NCBI GenBank assembly: GCA_020284085.1
Contig: JACEVL010000832.1
Coordinates: 596,501-660,500 of the forward strand
Direction: 5' to 3'
Length of the DNA: 64,000 nt
Source of the DNA: Aporrectodea caliginosa
Lineage: Eukaryota; Annelida; Clitellata; Crassiclitellata; Lumbricidae
Below the pieces are notes generated by a model that was not told the DNA's origin, did no database searches, and was given only the letters and a program-made list of their open reading frames with translations. The translations under genes and the position numbers were made by a program. Every line of letters begins with the position of its first letter. The first letter of the stretch is position 1. Below are positions 55,633 to 64,000 of this stretch, one piece after another.

Positions 55633-56659
55633 CCAGCGCCCAGACAAACGCCAGCACCTTACCACTGGATTATTCTGGCGTCAACACACCGACTCGAGGA
55701 CTGTGCTGATCTGGCGAATTTCATGCTATGTAGCATACATGATATTACACCAGGCTAGGTTAGTGTTGTATTTGGTAACATAATTTATAGATAGGCGTTC
55801 TTGTAGCTAAGCAGGTGCAAGTAAGGATAGTAGACTAAAACAGTACTGTAACATGGGTTCCGTGGATAGACATGATCAGATGCTTTAACCATATTCAGCA
55901 GCAAGAAAATCAATTATATGATACAAGAAATAACATTCCACTAGTCTTGCTGAAGATGGCTATGCTGTTGAATGCACACAATATCTGTATAAGAAATGCG
56001 GTGGCAGATGAACATTTGCTCAATGTTTTGCAGAACTGTTTATTGGGTTCAGCTGTTTGTTGTTCTTGATTTCAGATTTGAGTTTTCTGCAAAGACTCAT
56101 AAAGCGACCGTATTTTTGCATAATTTTGTTTTGCACATAAGATAAAACTGGAAAAAAACAATAAATATGTATCAATAGGAACAGTTATGAAATTCTCACA
56201 TTTTCGCTTATTTTGTTTGGCATCAGGAATTTCTGGCCTCTGGCTGTTAAGAGGTTAAGGAAGTCAGGGTAAAAATTTCAGACTTTTGATCCAGAATTTA
56301 TGCAATTTTTAAAACAATCTAAAATACAATTTGGTGGGAAATCACACAAAAATTTCAACCAGTCTCTACCCAATACATTAATAACAGAATTTGGCCTGAA
56401 CAAAGCATGCAGCATAATACAGTTGTAGCACAAAGAGCAAGACATATGGAAGCATTAACTAGATGCAAAAATGCACATTCAGTCTTTGGGTAAAGGCCAC
56501 TTTCTGGCTGATCTGGTAAACAAGTTGTCCCTTTTCTATGCCAAGGTCACATATTATGACGACATCAACTACATTTCCCAGACATATCTAAAAGTCTGAC
56601 TGCTTTTCCCATTAGAAGACCAGCAACAGCCTTCTGATGAGACCTATGCAATTTGACCT

Positions 56660-56933
56660 TCACACATCTTTGGGAGTGCTATTCAAATGTTCTTCCTCCA
56701 TAGCTTTTCCTCCATGAGGCAGAGGTTTTGGCGTAGTTATTCCTTCAAAAGATCTCTTTCTAGATCTGATAACAATTATTATAATTATAATTACAACAAT
56801 TACTACTACAAGAACACCAACAATTATGCCAACGATGATAGCTGAAGAACCCCCATTTGCTTCAGATTCAGGTGTCAATACTGTCGTCTGTGCTGCTGCT
56901 GCTGCTTCTGCTTCTGCTGCTTCTAGTGCTTTC
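56660..56933 (-). CDS. TPM/MOLO1-like gene B, last coding exon
   Basis: Paralogue of 14668-14989 with acceptor ATCTGTTGTTAG, the same phase and stop TGA at 56660-56662. It encodes an Ala/Glu linker, a Thr/Pro/Glu segment and a strongly hydrophobic helix (SSAIIVGIIVGVLVVVIVV then IIIIIIVI). A RSRKR stop-transfer and a shorter tail ending LNSTPKDV follow. The membrane helix differs greatly from copy A, yet hydrophobicity and the basic border are kept, as expected under selection for topology only. The tail repeat of copy A is present once. Confidence 0.8.
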
Positions 56934-57087
56934 CTAACAACAGATGTAGACAAAAGTCCTTTAAATCATAACTGAACAGTTTCCATTAAAACCCATCACA
57001 GCAATTCCTGGATCAATACAACACAACTATATTGGATGGTCCCCTCCTTCCAAAGCTCAGAAGTGCACATTCAACCATACAATAGAA

Positions 57088-58246
57088 TTATGAAATAATG
57101 TGAAAATGTGAAATGATTTTTACCAGTAAAAATCCGGATTTTTACCGGTAAAAAATCCGCATTATATTTTACCGTGGTAAAAAATGGTAAAATATGGTAA
57201 AAAATGATTAAAATGGTAAATGCTTAAAGTTTTATTTCTTTTCACTAAGGGCCTATTAAATAACATTTATAATATTATTAGTATCAATATTCACTTAAGC
57301 CTTCTTACGGTTTTCAATGTCAGCTTCATTCACAAGATTGTAGCAACTGATCATAGGCTTGGGTGTTGCTCAGATAATGTCCTAATGCGCTTTGCTAATT
57401 GCCAAATAAAGACGATCGTAGCTTCATCCCCCGAGTGCTCTTAAGTCAATATCAAAGAGATAGTACTGTTCGTAACTCAATCCAATCCATCGGTTCATTG
57501 TCGTACTGACATCTGACGATAACACTAATAATTATAGTTATTTTCTCTGTTTTTCTTCTATGTGAAAAGTTGCGGTCTGTCAACTTTCTATTTTCAATAA
57601 ACGAAATTATATATATTGCTGCGTAAAATTCTTTCTTTCTTTCTTTCTGTTCATGGGCTCATCACCCATTGACAAATAATGTGGGATGATTGCTGAATTG
57701 TGTTGAAATAATACTCAGTTAGTTCTTCCAAAATTTCAACTAGTTTTCATGCATCATTTTCTGTAGCAGAAAGCTACCTATGAAATCTCCCAGCAAGTGG
57801 CAAGTAATATTAGGCTACTGTAGGGCCTAATAGACAGCTACACTGAGTCTATGTATCTTCTATTTCTCTAAATTCTACCTACTAGAACTGTTAAGTTGTA
57901 GCTTTTTAAAGTGAATGAGACCTGTATTATAGGCCTACCAAATATAAGAAAAGTCTTCATCTGAGCTGAATCACAACAATTATTACAATTTGTGACAGTG
58001 GATGAAAACTCACTTTGTAATAAAAATGTGGTTTTCTCAAACAAACTATCTATTTAGCAATTCAATACGACTACTAAGACATTTCAATATTTGTCTGTAA
58101 CTGATTAATGGCTAAACACACTGTTGGGGAACATAACCAAGATATTACATAACTTAAATCATTTTTTACCATATTTTACCAATTTTACCGGTAAAAATCC
58201 GGATTTTTTACCGCAAAAATATTTTACCGGTAAATTTACATCACTA
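57088..58246. mobile_element. 1159-bp hAT-type element private to copy B
   Basis: The empty site in copy A (near 15140) and an exact 8-bp duplication CAATAGAA (57080-57087, 58247-58254) define it. The right end ACATCACTA is of the TAGTGATGT hAT type; the left end is decayed. TTTTACCGGTAAAAATCCGG words repeat near both ends. A (TTTC)n run occurs near 57630. Non-coding. Confidence 0.88.
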
Positions 58247-58295
58247 CAATAGAACATCGAGCTACTGTTAGCAACTGTGCATGAAGGCCTTGCTC

Positions 58296-59306
58296 TAGGA
58301 GATTTCTCCTGGGTAAATTCCCCCGGACATTTCCCCCACCTAATCCCCAGGAATTTTTCCCACGGACATTTCTCCCCAACAAACATCAAAAACATTACAA
58401 TCAGTTTTATATAGGTCACAAATAAAAAGAAAAATATTTCAAAAAGAATTTAATTGATACAAGGTAAAAAAATAAAATAAAATTAGTACTTGTGTTTATA
58501 GCAAAGGCTTTTAGTGCTAAGTTCAAGTTCGGTTTATCAGCTCAACGTGCAGAGAGACTGTGTTCACAGACTAATATTAAAAGCAGTTGCTTTCAATTAG
58601 TCTGATGTCAAGATTATCTTCATCTGCAACAAATTTGAGATTCTTGTAGAACAATCTGTGTACTTCTTCTTGGGTTGTTTTGTGGCATATGTCCACCAAA
58701 GAGCTAGTTCATGGTGACATTCAGACTCTAAGGATCTCTAAGGATGCCAAGGAATCTCCAGATATTTGGGTGATGACAAGACATAGCGGACTGCATCTTG
58801 TGATTCCAACCCTCAACAGCATTGTTTGTACATAGCAAGCTGTTGGCCACGCGTGAGTGCACATTCCAAATGCTTTTATCAAACACTGGAATTGCTTGAG
58901 GATTATACCTAAGACGACCAATGTAGTTATCTTCAAAGTAAGTCCTGAAGTGATTCGAATGATTCGAGAACCTTATCCACTGGAATGAATGCTAATGCAG
59001 GAATTATCCGTATTGACAATGATAACATAGAAATGGTTGATGAGTAAATATCAAAACTTTATTAAACAGGTACTTTAAGCATCAAATTGAGTAAACAGTA
59101 ATTAATTAAGACTCAAAGCATGAAAAGCTTGGTTGTTTACCCAATCTGTTGCTAGATTAACATAGAAATTGTTGACCTTTCATGGACATTTGGGGGATAT
59201 CCAGTTTTTTTTGTCCTAGTGAAATGCCCGTGGGGAAAAATCCAGGGTGGAAATGGCAGGGGGAAAAGTCCAAAGGAAATGTCCAGGGGGAATTGTCCAG
59301 ATCCCT
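58296..59306. mobile_element. MULE-derived element private to copy B
   Basis: It is absent from copy A (site near 15180). The two ends share inverted AATTCCCCC and GGACATTTCC words. Inside is a MULE transposase C-terminus on the minus strand. Exact termini and target duplication are not resolved. Confidence 0.7.
58728..58961 (-). pseudogene. MULE transposase C-terminal fragment
   Basis: A 77-residue minus-strand stretch reads HFRTYFEDNYIGRLR, AIPVFDKSIWNVHSR and TNNAVEGWNHKMQSAM, then HHPNIWRFLGIL and stop. The block 'F...YIG......WN......R.TNNAVEGWH......HP..W.F' is the conserved end of animal Mutator-like transposases, often linked to FLYWCH fingers. The catalytic core is missing. Confidence 0.8.
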
Positions 59307-59339
59307 GCTCAAAGTTCCTAACTTCCTACACAGTGACTG

Positions 59340-60976
59340 CCTCAGCAGAGGCTTGAACTACTATCCATATTACAGGCAGAGCACTATAACCTATCGGCTA
59401 CAGAGCCTCTGATAAGCAATCAGTCATCCTTAATGGGTGAAACACTCGGGGCTAATCTTCATAACACCTACTAAAAGAAAATGAACTTGTTGAGCTAGCA
59501 AACGTAATGTATCTGAGAGTCTCCAAAAAGTAGAGTTCTACTGTAATTTGGATTGAATCAAAGCTTTTTTTATTGAAAAAGCAAATGGCAATCAGTAATA
59601 CATTTCCATCAAGCAAAATATTGCAAGGCATCCAAAGTTGAGACCAATGAGCAACAATTCCTGCTAGCAGGGTAAACCAATTTCTTTTAACAGATTTCAA
59701 GACAGCAATTTACATTTTTCTTCGACAATAACATATACATTGGGTTTTGTCAACTGTCTGCATCATCTCCCTGGTCTAAGCTTTTGCAATTCTTGCTTCT
59801 GCTGTCAGATTAGAAGCGCTTTTGACAAGTGTCTCCTGAACAGGAGATATACAAATTTGTTATTACAATTGCAAAATAGACAGTCGTCTAAGTAAGTAAG
59901 TTATTTTCTTTATTGAGAAGCACTAGCAAACGCACAGCACTGTACATAGCAAGATTAATACATTCAAACAAATAAAAAGAATTTCTATATACAACCATAG
60001 AATTGAATGAGAGGCTTTATTGTACAGAGGAAGAAGAGCTAGAGCTAGTCATAGGGGAAACAAGAAGGGTTTAAATAGCCAGATCTAGGGAAAACATATC
60101 GTTTTTTAGGATGGCTAGAGTTGAACCAAAGCACTATGTACTGGAATATTATCTATTCCTTTCCTTAGGGTAGTATCAGTGCTTTTGAAGATATCAAGAA
60201 CTGTATAATCGAGGGATTTTAGTCACGCCCAGTGCCTTTCAAAGATATCAAGAACTGTGATGGTGTTGTAAATGACAAGGACAACAGTTCCATGTAGTGT
60301 TGCAAGTGAAATGGACAAATTGCTCATCAGGCAAGAACTGGCCGATGTGTTGCTCAGCATTTCAAGACAAGCAGCATTATCCCCTCAGATAATCTCAATC
60401 ACGCCCAGATGGGAACCAAACAACAATAGCATTTTTAAGAGATTGTCTCAAACAAAATGAAGGGAATTCCAAGAATGATGGTGAAATGTAACCAAATGAG
60501 AAGGATAATGGTATATATATATATATATATATATATATCATGTATATACATATGTATATATTCATGTTGCAAGCGAAATGGACAAACGGACTCATGCCCA
60601 GTCCAGATATAAGAACTGTACATGATGTGTTGCTCATTTTTCAGCATGTTCAAGACAAGCAGCACATAATCAATATTGTTCCTTAAGATAATCTGGAAAA
60701 TCAAGCCTTGCATCACACTAGAACCCAACAGTCCTTCCATCTTGGAACCGGCAAGAACTTATTCTGGATTTTTGAGTTCACTCCTGCTCCTCCTCTTTCT
60801 CCTCCTACTCTTCCTCATCTGATTCATTTTGTATTGAGGATCAGGAATGACATTCGCTGCACATGCTTTTAGGCCAACTGATTTTAGGTTTTCTCGACTG
60901 ATTTTAGGTTTTCTCAACTAATTTAGGTGTTTGCTGGCAAAAAAATAGAAGGCTAAACAGAAGGTTGTGATGTTAC
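59340..60976 (-). other. intron 4 of gene B with LINE tails and (AT)n
   Basis: Aligns with 15190-16780. Private to this copy are LINE-like 3' tails at about 59800-59876 and 59885-60110 (one starts (AAGT)n). There is an (AT)n run at about 60512-60538. No coding signal. Confidence 0.6.
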
Positions 60977-61116
60977 CTGTACGCGTTCAGCGTTTCGTTT
61001 ATACCCTTTACAAAATGTCCCCTGCTGCAGGAGCTGTTATTTATATCCCGGTCAATTTGTTCTGTCATACCGGCTGGGAGCAGGTTGATCACATCAGATC
61101 CCGCGTCCAAGTAACA
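60977..61116 (-). CDS. TPM/MOLO1-like gene B, coding exon 4
   Basis: A 140-nt paralogue of 16790-16914 with the same acceptor (TTTTCTGGCACAG) and donor (AG|GTAACATC). It encodes CYLDAGSDVINLLPAG, MTEQIDRDINNSSCSRG and HFVKGINETLNAY. Relative to copy A it is five codons longer around DINNSS and gains an N-x-S sequon. Frame is preserved with exons 3 and 5 of the same copy. Confidence 0.8.
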
Positions 61117-61239
61117 CTGTGCCAGAAAACCAAAAATGCACCATCTATCAGACAGAAATTTAATTATAGTTATTATGCTAAGTGTTAGATTGGGTAACAC
61201 AGCTACAGGTTAAAGTGGTCTTTGCTCTGCTGCACAGGG

Positions 61240-61470
61240 TGACCTGATTCTTCCTCTGGTTCAGGCTTCCGTTAAGTAGCAAAGAAGCTTTGCAGCGGTT
61301 GGTCCAAGTCTTTGGAATAGGTTGCCTAGCAACCTTAGTTTTTCTTTACCTCTAATCCGTAGGCACTTGAAACCATGCAGTTCAATAATGTTTTCTGTCA
61401 TTAGGTTAGGAGTGCCTCTGATGAGTCTTTCTTGAAGAGGTGCTACATAAATCTGTGATTACAATTATAA
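61240..61470 (+). pseudogene. LINE RT C-terminus, copy B
   Basis: Counterpart of 17040-17275: AAVGPSLWNRLPSNLSFSLP, then a 3' tail GTGCTACATAAATCTGTGATT. It contains an in-frame stop. Confidence 0.75.
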
Positions 61471-61886
61471 CAGCAGTGTCAGTCGTACATCATCGGTGTA
61501 ATCTGCCTCAAACTAAGCTAAGATTTTCCAGGGGATGGTTAAATGGTAACACTCTTGCTGGAAGAACAAATAGATCTTGAAAGATGTGGTTCGATACCCG
61601 TAGCCCCTCTAGGGCGACTCAACCTTCCACTCCATAGGGGAACTGTAAAATGAGCGGGCGCTTAACAGGCTGCCCAGATGTGTGTTCAATAAGATCATGA
61701 AAGTTTTTGTACCATCACGTTTCAGTGTTACTGTGTTTTGTCAGTGAACTTGTCACAAAAATATTATTACAGTGGGTTGGGGGTATATGCTGGATTTATT
61801 TTGCTGCCAATGTTAAGAAGCTACAATAGCAATGTTTGAAGAACTTCAAGTCTATAAATCATCATGCATGCAGTTCTAACTCCTCA

Positions 61887-62085
61887 GGTAAGTAAGTATG
61901 TAAGTATATTCTTTATTTATCTAACTGCATAACCGCACTTTGGTTTACATGAAATTACACATTATAAAGCATTCTTGTTAAAAAGTTTTTCTCATTAAGT
62001 TGTCAGTCTGTGGGACAATTCGGTCATGCGGTCTGGAACGCATGGAATAAGGGAGTGTCTTTACAGGAGGGAGCAGCGGGTGCTG
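61887..62085 (-). mobile_element. (AAGT)n-tailed LINE 3' fragment
   Basis: Inserted relative to copy A between ACTCCTCAG and GTGCTGTGCACCAG. It starts GTAAGTAAGTATGTAAGT and then TTCTTTATTTATCT, the reverse complement of an AATAAA-(ACTT)n tail as at 11130-11316. Confidence 0.6.
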
Positions 62086-62139
62086 TGCACCAGAAACTCC
62101 ATCTAAGACTTAATATCCTCAAAATCAGAAGTTCTGTAT

Positions 62140-63255
62140 GCAATGTTGGACCAAGATCTAACTCAATCCGCACATTAAAATTCACCGTAGAAATATCAAA
62201 TACTGAAATGATAAACATGATTGTGCAAATTCTGTTGTTTACCCCACCTCTTCTCATAATATCAACAGATTACAACAGATGCAGAACTTGACGTCACATC
62301 TCGTGTGTCGTTAGTACCTCAAACTCTCATTCACTGATCTTCTGTCACAACTCCACTTTCTCCTTATCTCAACTTTTCAAGGCATGCTGATTTTAAATTG
62401 GCTACCATCACTCAATCAACACCTTCATACTCAGCTGCCTGCTTACCTCCAATTTACAATCACACTCCTGCCCATACCACATGATCCAGTGATCAACGTT
62501 TTGTTGGTAAGGCACGTGCATTTTAACCACAACCTCACCCACTATCCTAGAAGTAGCATTGACTATGAGATGTTTTAGAAATTGTTGCCATTACATTACA
62601 TTGTCTGAAATAGAATTTCTTCTTCTTTGGGTCTCCACCTTTTTAGGCAGGTTCATACTTCCAATTTCATCATTTTTCTCGCTGTCCAAGCCCTCTCCTT
62701 TAGCTTGCTGCAACCCTCCTTCATCATCCAGTCCATTACCATCATTCTTGGACTTCCTTCCTCCAGCTATGCCAATTTAGTCAGTCACAGCAATCTCATC
62801 CTTCAAGCGACAACTTAAAACATTCTATTTCATGAATTCATCGGTCACTTACTTCCACCCTCGGCTGCCCATCTCCCCTTCCCTTAGCCACTTAACTTAT
62901 GATTCTGATTCAAGTATTGATGGCTGGCATGCATGTAAATCTCATATTCATTTGTCTTGTCTTCAACCATCTTCGATCCGAGGGTTGGTCTTCTCCACCT
63001 TTTTTCTATCTTCCGTCTCTGTCAACAATCGATGAAAAGGCATATTCATGAATACGTGCTGATGTTGTTAAGCCATCCCATTCTCGGTCTTCCCCGCGTC
63101 CTTGCTCCTGGTACAGTTCCCTGTATGATCTCTTTTCCAGGAGATCATACAGGGAACTGTTTACTCAAGTCTTATTTTCATCATTTCAGTTTAAACAGAT
63201 ATTAGACAAAATATATGAGCTCAATCACCTGATTTGGAATTTTCATGCAACCTAC
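62140..63255 (-). other. intron 3 of gene B
   Basis: Aligns with 21740-22560 and 23930-24170 of copy A but lacks the hAT elements there, so it shows their empty sites. A 22-bp-scale inverted repeat, CTGTATGATCTCTTTTCCAG with GGAGATCATACAG, occurs at about 63120-63160. No coding signal. Confidence 0.65.
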
Positions 63256-63361
63256 CATGTTGTCACCTTTTGAAGCGATTAAGATCACAGAGCAGTTTCC
63301 AAGATTCCAGGCTGGTCTGAATTTCTCTGCAAATTCTTTAGCTCCAGCTCTGTAGTCTGAG
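63256..63361 (-). CDS. TPM/MOLO1-like gene B, coding exon 3
   Basis: A 106-nt paralogue of 24175-24280, with the same acceptor (TTATGATTCAG), donor (ATG|GTAGGT) and phase. It encodes SDYRAGAKEFAEKFRPAW and NLGNCSVILIASKGDNM. The gene's first two coding exons should lie to the right of the window. Confidence 0.85.
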
Positions 63362-64000
63362 CTGAATCATAAAGAAAATTACATAAAGAAAATTCGATTG
63401 GCACTAAAGGATTTGGGTGAGCATCATGTTTTATTATATTTTTAACCTGAGGTAAGTGCAATCCCTCAGGAGATACAGTTAATAACATAATAATAATTAT
63501 ATTCGTTTATTGAGAAAGACAACTCTAATTGGCACACCGCAATCAGTTACAATGTCAAAGAGTTCTAGAAAATAATAGGTGTTTGTTTTACTCATTGCGT
63601 AGTTAGCGGACCGTAATGTTCAAATGAGGAATGGACATAGTCATTTAACACTAGCATAGAGGACTCTAGGTATGAAGTTTTTATTGTCTTATATATTATA
63701 TAATAATAATATATAATACAATAGTATAATCTTATCTAATATTACATGATTAGATTTGCTGCTAAAGGATTTGTTAAGGCATTACCCGAGGTAAACATAA
63801 TCCCTCAGGAGATAATAAATTGTCTGTAGACAGTCAGTGACATCTGTAACAGCTCAGTCTCACCCACTTATATTCTTATAATGATTATTAATAGCATTAT
63901 TATAATTTTTATTATAATTATTATTATATTATATTATGTTATTATATAATATCATGAGTGCAAATAAATCATCTCCATTTTGCCGTCATTTGTCAAGTCC
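63362..64000 (-). other. intron 2 of gene B, AT-rich, with LINE tail
   Basis: Contains a minus-strand LINE tail (about 63490-63690; AATAAACGAATAT then AAT units) absent from copy A. It also holds the TAATAATTATA-type low-complexity DNA shared with 24470-24720. Confidence 0.6.

Larger units (their letters stand above)
53640..64000. repeat. segmental duplication, copy B (continues past window)
   Basis: Same-orientation paralogue of 11590-24764, carrying exons 3-5 of a second TPM-domain gene. Private insertions include the hAT element 57088-58246 and the MULE derivative 58296-59306. LINE tails near 59800-60108, 61887-62085 and 63490-63690 are also private. The empty sites are visible in copy A. 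Confidence 0.9.

Overview
The window is animal nuclear DNA: AT-rich, gene-poor and packed with transposons. It contains one complete spliced host gene, a tandem paralogue cut by the right edge, and many nested mobile elements. The host protein type, THAP/P-element and LINE families, hAT elements and U2-type GT..AG introns with long transposon-filled gaps fit a marine invertebrate, perhaps an echinoderm or other deuterostome. The species cannot be fixed from sequence alone.

Layout. 1-8.3 kb: an intact LINE ORF2-type gene (741-3515) followed by arrays of a ~40-bp minisatellite. The arrays run in + orientation at 3585-6266 and in inverted orientation at 7541-8236. Between the inverted arrays lies a broken MULE transposase (6799-7480), an arrangement like Foldback/NOF elements. 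A pogo-like element (4110-5897) sits inside the left array and a 484-bp TIR element (6302-6785) sits in the centre. 8.3-11.5 kb: LINE remnants and a small hAT MITE.

11.6-31.1 kb: a five-coding-exon gene on the minus strand. Splice phases fit at every junction and give about 295 aa: signal peptide, TPM/MOLO1-like domain, one transmembrane helix and a charged cytoplasmic tail. Its 3' part (11.6-24.8 kb) is duplicated at 53.6-64.0 kb, where three paralogous exons are visible. Comparing the two copies dates and bounds several later insertions.

31.1-45 kb: hAT-type elements, many with exact 8-bp target duplications, and a 4518-bp P-element-superfamily transposon (33809-38326). The P element has matching terminal inverted repeats, an exact 8-bp target duplication and a THAP transposase ORF interrupted by one TGA. 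A 3914-bp hAT element (40991-44904) is itself loaded with a 5'-truncated RTE-like LINE, a G-rich minisatellite element and a 153-bp MITE, and it interrupts an older hAT pseudogene.

44.9-53.5 kb: a young Ty3/gypsy LTR retrotransposon with nearly identical LTRs, a single 1618-codon gag-pol ORF and an extra 292-codon ORF in the env position. That ORF encodes a C2H2 zinc-finger protein with acidic repeats and a SUMO-interaction-like motif, and a 28-nt poly(A) tract follows it. The LTR U3 carries RFX/X-box-like palindromes interspersed with TGCACCGGTGCA palindromes. The least expected features are the extra ORF, the Foldback-like MULE arrangement and the spliced TPM-domain gene pair.
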